64,000 bases of DNA, taken from the NCBI GenBank assembly GCA_032716605.1, contig CM064492.1, positions 48,035,876 to 48,099,875 on the forward strand, written 5' to 3'. This document shows positions 32,556 through 45,683 of the stretch, one piece after another (position 1 is the stretch's first letter; every line of letters begins with the position of its first letter). The notes beneath the pieces were generated by a model. It was given only the letters and a program-made list of their open reading frames with translations, was not told the DNA's origin and made no database searches. The position numbers and the translations under genes were made by a program. Source of the stretch: Paralithodes platypus. Its lineage: Eukaryota; Arthropoda; Malacostraca; Decapoda; Lithodidae.

Positions 32556-32922
32556 CGCAAATTAACCCTAAAACTGTTCAGCTTAGATATATATACTGTA
32601 AATGAGGAAAAAAATAAAATAAAAATAATTAAATAAATAAATAAATAAATAAATAAAGCAATAATAAACAATTAATACATTATATAATAAATAATTAAAT
32701 AAATATACTTGCTCCCAAAAAGAATGCCGGGAAACGCGCTCGTGTAAACACTAGCGTTCTTAATTTAAATACGGTGAATGGAAATGGAGAAAAAAACCAC
32801 CACAGAAAAAGAAAAGAAAAGAAAGAAAAGAATGAAAACAGAAGTCATAGGTAATCAAAATAATACGAGATGTCATCTCTATCCTAGAATAACAGGTAAA
32901 TCAGAATCACAAACTGTCACAC

Positions 32923-32957
<35 letters not shown>

Positions 32958-33068
32958 TACGCACACACACGCTACCAACCACACACACAACCAACCACAC
33001 ACACAACCCCCCCCCCCCACACACACACACACTACACACCCCTACACACACACACACACACACACAAG
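32270..33068. repeat. Cluster of (CA)n tracts and poly-C, (AAAT)n
   Basis: CA repeats at about 32272-32304, 32519-32552 and 32940-33065 (the last broken by C13), and an AAAT-type repeat at 32620-32655. No gene is seen between them. Confidence 0.9.
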
Positions 33069-33359
33069 AAAGAAAAGGTTGTGGCTTTGTGTAAGCAATA
33101 CCGACAGTGACACATTACTACCATTTCGAAGTATTTCGTCTCAAAAAGGATAGTCAGTAACGATTTTTATAAATGTGTAACTATTTTATCTTACAGCATA
33201 CCTTGTACACAATGTTTACTAGTCAATAGCTCCTTTGCAACATAGTATCTCAATCTGGAAAATTATCTGCCAACCTAGTAACATAATATTGATCTCGTCA
33301 AACAGATCTTATACAACCTCATGCTTTGGTCCTTATTATAAGATAATATAAGTTAGAGT

Positions 33360-33419
33360 TAAGCTACAAACTGTTCCTCTGTACATTTTCAGCCTACGGC
33401 TGCAATTATCAATAAACCG

Positions 33420-33460
<41 letters not shown>

Positions 33461-33465
33461 ATGGC
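33360..33465 (+). repeat. SINE/LINE 3' tail with (TTA)n
   Basis: TTTTCAGCCTACGGCTGCAA then ATCAATAAACCGTTTATTAT and (TTA)n. The same tail ends the SINE at 59587-59865 (TTTTCAGCCCCATTGGCTGC, AATAAACCGATTATTATT). Confidence 0.6.
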
Positions 33466-34360
33466 CAAGGCATTGCTACGTTGTACTCAATTGTACTTGA
33501 ATTATTGTATCACAGTATTCATGCTGTGATAAGTAAAATATATAAATGTCTTTAAAGTTCAAAACTAAAATGGGGTAAACATATTGTAGAAGGGGATCCA
33601 GAAAACCCCAGCCCCGTTAATGATTGGGGGTTCGAATCCCACAGGAAGGTAATGATAGACCTTTATACGGATGCTACCTTGGGAAAGTGGTTAATAGGCT
33701 GGTTCAGAGAGGTTGTAGCCTAGGTACAGTCGCTCATAAAAAATCGTCCACATTGTTGTGTGTTTTTCTTCATGTAAATAAAACCATATTAAGTGATGTA
33801 TGAATGGCCTTACGGGTACATACTTTACCTTGTTCCAAATAGGTAGGCCAGAAATCGTGAACCTTCTATAACTCAAAAAGGGCTAAAACAAATGGGCTGT
33901 AAATTTCCACACCTATTCCCTGGCTGACTCTTCCCAAATGGTAAAACTATTTGCTCAATTACTCTAGTTGTTTGGGAGTTATAGAGGTCAATGTTCAAGA
34001 TTGTTGGCCTACTTATTTGGAACAGGGTATAGATGTGGATAGTCTAATGTATATGATGTGCATTTACCATTTATACATTCAATACGTTTCCAAATCCTTG
34101 CATAATTTATAATGCGATGGATCCATGAATTATTGTGAGTGAGTGTACAGTCAGCCACATAATTATAGCGACTCGCGCAGACCTGTTGTTCGTTCGCTCG
34201 GGCTAGATTACTCTAGAATATAAACATATGAGGAGGAGCACTTTATTGACAAAGTGTTAGAGCTTATAGAGCCTTTGTTATAGTTGTACTTCAGTTAGGT
34301 TATTGTTTATAGACTGACTACATTATCAATCATACTTTGTGGTACGGTGCTAACCCTAGG
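33466..34360. other. No gene recognised
   Basis: A tRNA-like B-box word (GGGTTCGAATCCC) stands alone near 33626. A possible decayed inverted pair (TACAGTCGCTCATAAAAAAT near 33726 and GAGTGAGTGTACAG near 34138) was not strong enough to call. Confidence 0.35.
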
Positions 34361-34374
34361 CAATCGATCGATCG

Positions 34375-34437
<63 letters not shown>

Positions 34438-34560
34438 TCTCTCTCTCTCTCTCTCTCTGAAATTGTTCAGAGTATGATCAATCAATAGCAAAGGGATAAA
34501 TATATTTCAATTAACCCTCTTATGTATCCCCCTCCAAAAAAAAAAAAAAAAAAAAAAATA
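34361..34560. repeat. (CAAT)n, (CT)n and poly-A
   Basis: The CAAT run begins as CGATCGATCGAT and changes to CAATCAAT, then CTCTCT at 34437-34458; poly-A (about 23) at 34537. Confidence 0.95.
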
Positions 34561-34686
34561 GTCCGAGGTTAGTTGCAATGAAACTAAATTTGCGTTATCT
34601 GATTGCAAGCATTTTACTCGGTTATTGCAGCGCAATCCCCCCCCCCCCGCCCATAACGGTACGCCTATACAGTAGTCTGTTTATTC

Positions 34687-35021
34687 TTAAGGGGAGGTAT
34701 GTCGTTTTTCGGGACCACCTTCTCCCTCATGTTTATCCCTATTATTTTTGAGATTTTAAGACATACGATCTATTAGTTTGTCGATTGTTAGACCTTTCGT
34801 GCCATTTAGGTGTCGATCTTTTCCTGGCGAGCGATAGCGAGCCTGTAATTGAAGAGGAACCGGCCGTTCGGCCCAGACATTTTTCTACAGAAAAATGTAC
34901 AAATGTATCTCGAAGTGGGTCTTTGGGATGTTGTTTAAGCTTGATAGAGGTCTAGGGAGCAAGATAAAAACTTCCCTTAGCTGCTAGATAAACAACAAAA
35001 AACAGGCTATAGGTCCCTTAA
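34687..35021 (+). mobile_element. TTAA-type MITE, family T
   Basis: TTAAGGGGAGGTATGTCG ... CTATAGGTCCCTTAA, with CCTGGCGAGCGATAGCGAGC inside. Confidence 0.75.
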
Positions 35022-35108
35022 CTGACGGTAAATATGTCATGTCCGTATCTTGATTACTATTAAGATACTGTAGTGAAATGTGTTGATTAATATGAACATT
35101 ATTTGGCA

Positions 35109-35318
35109 TTAACCCTTTCAGTACCGGTGACGTTTCTTTCGTCTTAGTTTAGCAATACTTAGACGATTTTATGCAGCTTAGGAACGATCTGTGAGAGTTG
35201 AAAGGGATAAATGAGAGAGTTGGTGTTTTAATTGCTAGCGGGCCTTCCAAAACTTGATAATCGTCTAATAGTAGCCAGGATAATATAAAAAGGACGTAAG
35301 TGGTACTGAACAGGTTAA
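35109..35318. mobile_element. TTAA-type MITE, family P
   Basis: TTAACCCTTTCAGTACCGGT to GTAAGTGGTACTGAACAGGTTAA. The copy shows the family ends very clearly. Confidence 0.8.
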
Positions 35319-35412
35319 TTTGAAGGATTTCCCATTGAGTACCAAGAAATCCAAGGCCAAGTAACTAAGTTTTCCTGCAGGTGATAAAAAGCTGGTACAT
35401 ACTACATTGGTG

Positions 35413-35835
35413 TACGGGCGCTAATAAGTCATGTCCCAGCTGTCATTACGTTTGGCTTTCTCTGTGCTATATTTATGTCTGTCAGATGTTGAATAGAGTG
35501 GGTAAGTGTAGGAACATGTTTGTATATTTCACTATATATGAAGAAATTAAGTTTAGATATTGCTGATACCAATTATGGATCAAAACATACTTGGTGCCGA
35601 GCCATCACTTATTAGCGCGACTGTACGGTGGCGCTAATAAGTCATGTCTCGCTGTCATTACGTTTTGCTCGCTGTGTGCTGTAATAATGTCTGTCAGATG
35701 TTGAATAGGGTGGGTAAGTGTAGGAATATGTTTGTATATCCCACTCAAGAAGAAGAAACCATGTGTAAATATTGCTGATACCAATTATTGATCGAAACAT
35801 AATTGGTGCCGAGACATCACTTATTAGGTCGACTA
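35413..35835. mobile_element. Two tandem family M MITEs sharing one TA
   Basis: Copy 2 (35413-35625) and copy 3 (35624-35835) lie end to end; both have CTAATAAGTCATGTC at the left and CATCACTTATTAG at the right. The TA at 35624-35625 serves both. Confidence 0.75.
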
Positions 35836-35839
35836 CCTA

Positions 35840-35925
35840 CCTATCTACAGTATGTCTACCTATGTTGAGTTCGCCACTGCTAGTGGCACCGTGGAGCGCA
35901 CCGCCCTTCGTGGTTGTTTGAAAAA
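35840..35925 (-). mobile_element. LINE A-type 3'-UTR fragment
   Basis: TTGAGTTCGCCACTGCTAGT and GGCACCGTGGAGCGCACCGC match the LINE A 3' UTR at 13361-13410. Only the end is present. Confidence 0.6.
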
Positions 35926-35957
35926 CAACTGTACATGTGTAGGGGAAACTATCGGAG

Positions 35958-35993
<36 letters not shown>
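35958..35993. repeat. (AG)n tract at the 3' end of LINE B
   Basis: About 36 bp of AG repeat touching the 10-bp 3' units of LINE B. Confidence 0.9.
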
Positions 35994-35997
<4 letters not shown>

Positions 35998-36259
35998 ACA
36001 TAGAGCTACATAGATACACAGACCACACAGACCTCAAGGTCCTTACTAGGCAGTCTGGCCTTACAAACTATAATATGCATATATGCATATATACACATAC
36101 ACACATACACATACATACATATACATATATATATACATATATATACACATACATATACACATACATACATACACACATATATATACAGTATATATGTACA
36201 TACTGTACAGTGCACACACATACATATACAGTACATACATTTTTTTTTTTTTTTTTCAT

Positions 36260-37601
36260 TCATATCACCCCAGCCCTCTGCAGATAGAGGTCAAGCCTTC
36301 CCTTGAAGGCGTTTATTGTGTCGCTCTCCACCACTCTCGCTGGTAGTTTATTCCACTCTGTCGCCACACTGTAGGTGAAGAAACTCTTTGTGACATCTAG
36401 GTTTGCCTTTTTGGTTTTTAATTTCATTCCATTTCCGCGAGTTTGATTAGTATTGTTTAATGTGAATAGTGCATTTACATCGACTTTGTCGAAACCTTTT
36501 AGTATCTTAAAGCACTCAATAAGCTGACCCCTCAACCTCCTCTTTTTTAATGAGAACAGGTTCAATCGTTTAAGTCTTTCTTCATATGGTTTATTTCTTA
36601 ATGAGGGTATCATCTTCGTCGCTCTACGCTGTACTGACTCGAGCCTTACAATGTCCTTGATCAGATAAGGTGACCAGAACTGCACACCATATTCAAGGTG
36701 GGGCCTCACCATACTTTTGAACAGTGGCACTATTACGTTTTCATGTTTATATGTAAATTTTCGTTTAATAAAGCCCAATGCTATGTTTGCCTTATTTGCA
36801 GCTGCTATACATTGGTCGGAAGTTTTTAGGTTTTCAAGTATTAGTACCCCTAGGTCTTTTACTACCGTTGCGGTTTTTATTTGTTTGCCATTCATTTCGT
36901 ATTTGTATTTCATATTTCTGCTACCAACCTGCAGCACCTGACATTTATCGACATTGAAGGGCATCTGCCATTTTTTTCGACCACTCTGATATCTTGTTTA
37001 AATCAGATTGCAACGCATTTCTATCATCTTCGTTCAGGACTGTATTTCCTATTTTTGTATCGTCGGCGAATTTGGAAATGGTGTTGTTTACCCCTACATC
37101 GATATCGTTAATGTAAATGAGAAACAGGACCGGTCCAAGGACTGAACCCTGTGGAACTCCACTAGTGACAGGCTCCCACTCCGATTCCACTCCATTTATC
37201 ACTACTCTCTGTCTTCTGTCTGTAAGCCAATTTTTTATCCAAGAATGAATTTCACCTTTGATACCTATCCTCTCCAGTTTAGCCAATAGTTTTCGGTGAG
37301 GCACCTTGTCGAAAGCTTTTTGAAAGTCCAAGAAGATTATATCTAGTGATTTCGTCATGTCGTTATATGTGAATAGTTTGTTATAAAATTCAATCAAATT
37401 TGTTAGGCATGACTTATTTGATCTAAAGCCGTGTTGACTATTTTTGATTAGGTTGTTTGATTCGAGGTAATCTACTATCTTATCTCTAATGATTTTTTCC
37501 ATGATTTTTCCTACAATTGAAGTTAGGCTAATTGGTCTGTAATTACTCGCTTTGGCCTTGCTACCCTTCTTGTATATCGCGTAATGTTCGCATCTTTCCA
37601 A
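36260..37601 (-). pseudogene. LINE B ORF2, reverse transcriptase
   Basis: Two overlapping frames. 37601-36945 has KASNYRPISLTSIVGKIMEK, SQHGFRSNKSCLTNLIEFYN, LDFQKAFDKVPHRKLLAKLE (catalytic Asp), [20 protein letters not shown] and [13 protein letters not shown] (catalytic Asp pair). 36964-36260 continues MPFNVDKCQVLQVGS through VRPHLEYGVQFWSPYLIKDI to the C-terminal end YLQRAGVI. A frameshift near 36960 separates them. FADDTK is the usual CR1-like RT core. Confidence 0.88.
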
Positions 37602-38347
37602 TCACTCGGTACAATCCCCTGTAGTAGTGATAAGTTAAATAGTTGTGTCAGGGGTTTTGCTATTTCGTCCTTGACATTCTTAATTATTTTCGGGTGGAGC
37701 ATGTCGGGTCCCGGGGTCTTATTTACATTTAAATTACTCAATTTGCTTTGTACTTCGGTAACACTGATGGTGAAATCTCCTATCACATGAGTTGAGGTGT
37801 TATTTTCAAGGGTATGATCGATAATTTCTTCTGTGAAAACTGAGCCAAAATATTTGTTGAGCAGATTTGCCGTGTTTGTGTCGCCTGTTATTGTCTGGCC
37901 ATCTTCTATTAGCGGTCCGATTCCGCTTTTGATCTGTTTATTTTTTGTTTACGTAACTGTAGAATTTTTGGGGTTTGTGGCACTTTCTCTGGCAATAGTC
38001 ATTTCGTAATTTTGTTTGTTCGCCCTAATTATTTTTTTCACTTCCCTTCTACTATTTTTGTACAAGTTTTTAATTACTTCAGTGTTTGTGTTATTTTTTA
38101 CAAGTTTGTGGAGTTGATTCCTTTTCCTTATTGCCTTGCCAATGTCTCTACTGTACCAAGGGGGCATACTTGATTTCGTATTACGTTTTGGTTTCATGGG
38201 TACAAATTGTTTATGCGCTTCTGTAATTGCAGACTTAAAATGTCCCCATAGTTCATTTACTTCGTTTATATTTATGAGGTTTGAGTGTATGTTTGATAGC
38301 GATTCCTTAAGTCCGTCATAATTTGCGTTTTTGAAGTCCGAAACCAT
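37523..38347 (-). pseudogene. LINE B ORF2, region between endonuclease and RT
   Basis: 38347-37949 has MPPWYSRDIGKAIRKRNQLH and NLYKNSRREVKKIIRANKQN, typical of the linker after the endonuclease. 37786-37523 has LNVNKTPGPDMLHPKIIKNV, the first RT block. Frameshifts separate both from their neighbours. Confidence 0.75.
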
Positions 38348-38455
38348 TCCTGTTGTTTTTACTGAGGAATATTTGCTTATAACGTTGATTCTTAAGATTT
38401 TATGATCGGACGTTGCCAGATGTTCACCTACATCCAGGTTTGATAATAGATGTTC

Positions 38456-39202
38456 TTAGGTAGTGATTACGAGGTGTAATATATTCCTCTCTCGCGTCGG
38501 CTGTTTTACGTGTCGATTCAAAAAATTGTCCTGGATGAAGCTTGTCATTAGGCGTGACTCAGCATTTTTTCCGGTCGTGGTATTCCAGTCAATTAGGGGG
38601 AGGTTATAGTCACCTAGTAAAACTGTTTCGTCGGAATTAAGGGTTTTCTCTAGTATTTCATAAAAAATTGTATCATCGGCAACAGTTAGTCTCGGTGGTC
38701 GGTACGCTGTAGTGATATTTAAGTTCATGTTTTTTGTATTTATTTTGACGCACACTATTTCTGCATTACTTTCGGGGAGAGTCACCTCGACTGGGTTTAA
38801 GTAGGTTGCAACGTACATTGCAACCCCCCCTCTTTGTTTTCCATTGTTACGGTCTTTATGAAAAAATTTATATGGCTCTATGTGATATTCATGAAGTAGA
38901 TCTTTATTTTTAAGGTTCAGATGTGTTTCCGTTATACAAATAACGTCAACTTTCTCATTTAATAACAGACATTTGAGTTCGTCTATTTTGTTTCTTATTG
39001 AGCAGGCATTTATGGATATTATTTTTATATCATTTCTCTCAGCATGCGCTGGATTTGTTTTTCTTATTGGTGAGGATGGGTTTGGGGTTATGACTTGAAG
39101 CCGCGGCGGGTTGTCAAATTCATTCAGTTGGTTGGGTTGGCTTGGATGGGGTTGGGTGGGGTTGTTTAGGTTTTTTTCTGGTTCAGGTAGGTAAGTTTTC
39201 AT
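38456..39202 (-). pseudogene. LINE B ORF2, APE-type endonuclease
   Basis: A 248-codon frame with a Pro/Asn-rich head, then IKIISINACSIRNKIDEL, VICITETHLN (catalytic Glu), RGGVAMYVAT, TAYRPPRLT and LLGDYNLPLIDW. The final SDH block is beyond the frameshift near 38456, where minus-strand words matching it continue (DVGEHLATSDHKIL-like). It would nick DNA for target-primed reverse transcription. Confidence 0.83.
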
Positions 39203-39343
39203 AACTTGTGGGCCATTGAGGTTGACGGTTTCGTTTAAATGGTTGTGATGGACTTGGAAGGGTTGGGCGGGTTATTTATTTCTCTTAACTGTGCGGGTGG
39301 AGTTTGATTGGGGTTGTGGGAGGGCTTTTCCGGGGTAGCGATA

Positions 39344-39932
39344 TCAATACTCAGAGGAGTCTATTAGCATAGTTATTTCTCGGTCCTGACTGGCGTTGTT
39401 TTCGTGGGCAATGTAGGTTGCTTGATTTAGGGTGTCACTCATGTGCTGAACGCCTTTTTCTGATAAATGAATGCCATCTCCGCTGTACAGGGACGAGTTC
39501 CCTACAAAGGTGGTCCAATTGTCCACATACAGTACCTTCTCTTGTTCGCACATGACCTTGACTGCGTTGTTAATTTCTATGGCTCTATTTTGTCCGTATG
39601 AGCTTGTTTTAATCCGGGGTATGACGCCGCTTACCACACATTTCGTGGTCTTCCTTTTCATGACTTTAATTAGGTTCTCAAAATCTTTTTCTATGGTCTT
39701 AATTGGGGCCTTACCTCCGTCAAAGCAGTCATTTGAGCCAACATTGACGACTACACAGGTGCCCTCTGGTATGGCGGAGTTAGTTATGTCTTTCAGGATA
39801 TGTTCGACTTTACCGCCTGGAATGACCTTTACTGACCTTTTTCCTCTGTTCTTGGTGGCAAAGGCAGCTCCTTGACCTCGCATGAGACTGTCACCATATA
39901 CTAGGGTGAGTTTCTCTTTCCCGCTGACTCCG
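39344..39932 (-). pseudogene. LINE B ORF1: SGNH/GDSL esterase domain
   Basis: The three hallmark blocks of an SGNH hydrolase are visible. Block I is LTLVYGDSLMRGQG (nucleophile Ser in GDSL), block III is VVVNVGSNDCFDGG (GxND), and block V is SGDGIHLSEKGVQHM (DxxH: Asp and His of the triad). Between them is CVVSGVIPRIKTSS. Length is about 195 codons. The N-terminal end is cut by a (GA)n tract, through which the frame stays open as a Ser/Leu run into the 3' UTR of LINE C; that extension is not natural protein. Esterase ORF1s are known from CR1-like elements, where their role is not settled. Confidence 0.85.
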
Positions 39933-39940
39933 TGATTTGA

Positions 39941-39958
39941 GAGAAGAGAGAGGAGAGA

Positions 39959-40010
<52 letters not shown>
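39941..40010. repeat. (GA)n tract between LINE B and LINE C
   Basis: About 70 bp of GA repeat with AAGAGA interruptions at its left side. Confidence 0.95.
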
Positions 40011-41727
<1,717 letters not shown>

Positions 41728-42017
41728 CCAGCTGACCAAAGGAACTCGCTCTACTCATCCTATATATCAACAGTACAGTCACACGCACAAAATCCTTACC
41801 TTCCTCCAAATTTTAAGTTGTGTGGGTGTTTTTCTAGGTGTATGAAGGAGACAAAAAAGGCAGGTTGTCTGTAACGAGTGTCTCCACCAAAGCCAAAAGA
41901 GTGACAGAGCCAAATTCAAGATACGTTGGGGTCCAAATACGAAGTTTAAAGCAGTTCTAGTCACCTTGATACAATGAATGAAAGATTGATTAAGAGGAGT
42001 TCCAGAGTAGAATGTTT

Positions 42018-42040
42018 GTGCATATACAGGTATATATATA

Positions 42041-42081
<41 letters not shown>

Positions 42082-42140
42082 GGATATATATATACCGGGT
42101 ATATATATATATATATATATATATATACTGTATATATAAT
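42018..42140. repeat. (TA)n with CTG and CCGG interruptions
   Basis: TATACTGTATA at both sides and ATACCGGATAT, ATACCGGGTATA in the middle of a TA repeat. Confidence 0.95.
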
Positions 42141-42309
42141 TAAACAAAATATATATAAAAGTCCGTAACAGGCATGCTCTGTGTAGTTTGGTTGTAGTAT
42201 ATTATTATCGCATATCAAGAGGATATTTTAGTTGAAGTTGTAGGGTTTTTAACTTACCTATGTAATCATAAATGTCGTGGTTGAGAGAGAGCGCTGTACA
42301 TGACCAACA

Positions 42310-42560
42310 GAACAGTTTTGTACAGTCCAGCATAGTCAGTCAGTCAGTCGGTCAGTCAGCAAGGGAGTCATTATCTAGGCTCCACATTCCGTCAGTGAGT
42401 CAGTCAGAGAGAGGGTGTCAGTGTAACCCAGCAGTCAGTTAGTCAGCTAGGGAGTCACAGCGTAACCCAGCAGTCATTTTGTAGGCTCCCTATTCAGTCA
42501 GTCAGTGAGAGGGTGCCATTGTAACCCAGCAGAGTCAGTTTGAAAGGTTCCTCAGTCATT
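42310..42560. repeat. CAGT-based degenerate minisatellite
   Basis: CAGTCAGTCAGT runs alternate with GTGTAACCCAGCAGTCA and GGCTCC words at a loose period of about 80 bp. Confidence 0.7.
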
Positions 42561-42745
42561 GATATCGATATTTAGCAGAATTACAAGCTAGAATATGGCT
42601 GTATTGCATATAAAAATACATTAACCCAAATTCAACATACTATCTATCCAGCAGAAACCCAATTAAATTTTGCATTTCTGCTTAATATCGATTCTTACGG
42701 TTCCAACTTCCTTATAGCCTGAAACTCACAAGTGGTCATTTAGAC
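42553..42745. mobile_element. Foldback MITE, decayed copy
   Basis: GATATCGATATTTAGCAGAA and CTTATAGCCTGAAACTCACA match the arms of the element at 23550-23778. Confidence 0.5.
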
Positions 42746-42925
42746 GAAGCTAATTGTTGATATAATCTAGCTCCATTCAGACAATTGTATTCTAATTAGG
42801 AGTGATTTGACAGGAATTAGAAGGTTAGGTGAAACTGGGTAGGCTAGCCTTTTATCTGTTGATTATTGCAGGACCTTCCTGATAGTTATAAAGCAGTCCA
42901 GTATAGTCACTTTAATTTATAACTC

Positions 42926-43293
42926 TTAAGGGGGAAGGGTAATGTTGTTGGTCGATTATTTCATATATGTATTATTGTTTTTAGTTTCCTCCCTAGACCT
43001 CCATCAAACTTTAAAAAATACATCCATTAGATTCCCCTTCTAGATTAATTTGTACATTTTTCGGTAGGAAAATGTCCCGGCTTCTTCCAACATTACAGGC
43101 TCACTATCTTTCGCCAGAGAAAAAATCGACACCTAGCTAGATAGCACGAATAGTCATAATATTGACAAAGAAATGTGGCGAAAGGTCTTAAAATCGACAA
43201 ACTAATGTGGGGCAAACATCCTAAAATCTGAAAACTAATGGGGCTAAACATGAGGAAGAAGGGGGGCCATAAAAACAGCCCATCTCTCCTTAA
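42926..43293 (-). mobile_element. TTAA-type MITE, family T
   Basis: TTAAGGGGGAAGGGTAATG ... GCCCATCTCTCCTTAA, inserted in the CAGT-rich repeat. Confidence 0.8.
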
Positions 43294-43502
43294 GTCAGTC
43301 AATCCGTCATGTAGTAGGGGGGGACCAGTTACTCTTAGTCCAGTCCCACACAGTCACTTTATAGGCCATAGGTAAGTCGGTCAGTCTAGGAGGGTCAGGT
43401 TATGGCCTGCCTTCATCATCATATGCACTATCCGATGATGACATTTGACAAAGTGGATTTCTTGTGTTTGGTTCACAATGGCCAGTGATTTCATATCAGT
43501 GA

Positions 43503-43503
43503 T

Positions 43504-43559
<56 letters not shown>

Positions 43560-43572
43560 TGTATATATATTT
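43503..43572. repeat. (AT)n microsatellite
   Basis: About 65 bp of AT repeat with one ATACTGTAT interruption. Confidence 0.95.
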
Positions 43573-43662
43573 TGTTTTCCTTAGTTTTCCTGGCGAGCGA
43601 TAGCGATGCTCGGGGCCTTGGGGCTGTTCGGCCAGGCAGCTTGGGGAACAACAACAACAAGA
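43573..43662 (+). mobile_element. Jockey/I-like LINE 3' end joined to a family T word
   Basis: TTTTCCTGGCGAGCGATAGC (family T) runs straight into GCTCGGGGCCTTGGGGCTGT and the (AAC)n tail of the LINE seen at 3590-3845. About 60 bp of the LINE is present. Confidence 0.6.
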
Positions 43663-43747
43663 GTTAATGGGTTTTTAGCGGTACAGTAGATGATCGGCAA
43701 CCACTTATAATCAACCCGCCACTTAACACACATTGTAAGAGGGCCTA

Positions 43748-44327
43748 TTAACCCCTTCTGTACCGCCCACGTCTTTTGTAGGGGATAGTACGGGTTTTTT
43801 TTGGCCTATGTATTTATTTACTGATTTATTTGTTAGTGTCCTCGCTAGACAGCCATCAAGCTTTAAAAAAAAACACCCCCTAGACCCTATTCAAGATAAA
43901 TTTGCACATTTTTCGGTAGAAAAATGTCCCGGCCGAAGGCCGATTACTTCTAAAGTTACAGACTCACTATCGCTCGCCAGGTAAAAATCGACTCCTAAAT
44001 AGCACGAAAGGTCTAACTATTGACAAAGAAATGGGGCGAAATGCATAAAAATCACCAAACTACGGTACCAACGTCTTAAAACCTCAAACTAATATACTAA
44101 ACATGAGGGAGAAAGGGGTCCATAAAAAGCGAGTACTACCCCCTTCAGTTTACTATAGCTATATTTAGAAGATTTTGTGCAGTTTAAGAAGGATCTGTGG
44201 TAGTAATAATGGTTAAGTGAGATAGTTGAAGCCGGTTAATTGCTGGAGGACCTTTTTAAAATGAATACAATTGTCTAATAATAGCCAGAATAGTGACGAA
44301 GACACCGCCCGGTACAGAAGGGGTTAT
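43748..44327. mobile_element. Family P MITE interrupted by a family T MITE
   Basis: The P left end TTAACCCCTTCTGTACCGCC stops at about 43775. A T copy (GTAGGGGATAGTACGGG ... GAGTACTACCCCCTT) follows to about 44145, then P resumes (TATAGCTATATTTAGAAGAT ... CCCGGTACAGAAGGGGTTAT). Confidence 0.7.
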
Positions 44328-44399
44328 AACCTCATTGTAATTATTACAGTATTAACCTTGATACGTAAATATAATAGACATTTAATGTATTTGTTTGTA

Positions 44400-44620
44400 G
44401 TTCCCTAAAACTCAGAAGGTTGACTAATTATATTCGTGTTGGGCTATTATTAGACTATTATTTCAGCTTGGGGAGGACTTGTGGGAGAAAAAAGGTTAAA
44501 TGAGGTTAATTTGCCCAATTTATTTTTTAGAAATCTTTCAGAAAACAAATTTAATCGTCTACCGTCTTGACTCACATTATTTCCAAGACAAATATAATCG
44601 TCCGGCAGTAACTGGGATAG
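44400..44620. mobile_element. Family P-like decayed copy
   Basis: GGCTATTATTAGACTATTAT, CAGCTTGGGGAGGACTTGTG and its mirror. Ends are not clear. Confidence 0.45.
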
Positions 44621-44629
44621 ATGATAAAC

Positions 44630-44802
44630 AGCACTCTCTATCTATCTATCTACCTATATATATAAATATATATATATATCCATCCCTATCTATCTATCTG
44701 TCCATCCATACATCTATCTATATCCCTATATCTATCTATCTATCTACACACACACACACACATATATATATACCGGGTATATATATATATATATATATAT
44801 AG
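44630..44802. repeat. (TATC)n, (CA)n and (TA)n
   Basis: Mixed CTAT, CCAT, CACA and TATA repeats, with ATACCGGGTATA in the TA part. Confidence 0.9.
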
Positions 44803-45024
44803 TAAATGGTATGGAAGGGGTAATCAAGGGTGTCTATCCATACTAATCTAATCTTAAAGCTATGTACTGTAGAATTTGTTAAACCTATCTAATATATAGA
44901 CAGGAATTCATTGGTTAAAAATTATTCTAAATAACCCTATACCTCTGGCAGGTCTTTCCTAAGTTGACTAAAATCATCTGGAGGTAGCTATATTTATATT
45001 TATTTATTATTATTATTATTATTG

Positions 45025-45580
45025 TGTTCAGCTGGCGGTAAATTTAAACCCCTTAGCAGCTGATTTATCGATACCTAATGGCAAATTATGAAGCTACCAT
45101 TTGTCTGCATCATTTAAATACCAAAGTTTTCATAATTAAGGCGGTAGTGGGTATTTTTTGGTCTTTATATTTATTAATTCCATTTATTATTTAGTTTCCC
45201 CGCTAAGCTTAATAAAAACACCACCTAGATCCTCGTTCAAGATAAATTTGTATATTTTTCGATAGAAAAATGTCCCGGCCGAAGGTCGCCAGTTACTCAA
45301 ACAAAATTACAGGCTCGCTATCGCTCACCAGGAAATAATCTACACCTAAAAGGCACGAAAGTTATAAAAAATTACAACGAAATGGGGCGAAAGGTGTTAA
45401 AATCGCCATACTAATGGGTCGAACGTCTTCAAATTTCAAAACTAATGGGGCTAAACTCGAGGGAGAAGGGGAAATGAACCACTCTTCGTAAAAGCCAAGT
45501 AACCAAGATGGGTGCGTGACAATTTATCACACTGTAAATTGTTTTAGTATAATTATGCATTTATCATCAGCTGGGGAAAA
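45025..45580. mobile_element. TCAGCTGA-end MITE interrupted by a family T MITE
   Basis: GTTCAGCTGGCGGTAAATTT at 45029 opens the older element. A T copy (TTAAGGCGGTAGTGGG at 45136 to about 45478) splits it, and CACTCTTCGTAAAAGCC ... TTATCATCAGCTGG completes it. Confidence 0.6.
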
Positions 45581-45683
45581 AAACAAAAAAAAACACACAC
45601 ATACACAGACTAGAGACACTGGCAAATATTGGAGCCATCTGATTGAAAGGTTAAATTCAAGTGTCATCGCGGTATTGAAAGGG

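Larger units (their letters stand above)
35994..39940 (-). mobile_element. LINE B: CR1-like retrotransposon with esterase ORF1
   Basis: The element reads right to left: ORF1 esterase (39932-39344), ORF2 endonuclease (39202-38456), connecting region (38347-37523), reverse transcriptase (37601-36260), 3' UTR with a TATACA-rich tract, and two 10-bp units (AGCTACATAG on the plus strand, 35994-36013), then (AG)n. At the other end the sequence runs GTGATTTGA straight into (GA)n. The ORFs hold several frameshifts. ORF1 esterase domains are a known feature of some CR1-like elements. A partial second copy is at 53853-54360. Confidence 0.85.

Noticed and set aside
33720..34150. A possible Tc1-like element with TACAGTCGCTCATAA and GAGTGAGTGTACA ends
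   Set aside because: The match between the ends is too short and imperfect.
36006..36346. Cys/Val/Tyr- and Ile/Tyr/Thr-rich frames in the TATACA tract
   Set aside because: Simple-repeat translation inside the LINE B 3' UTR.
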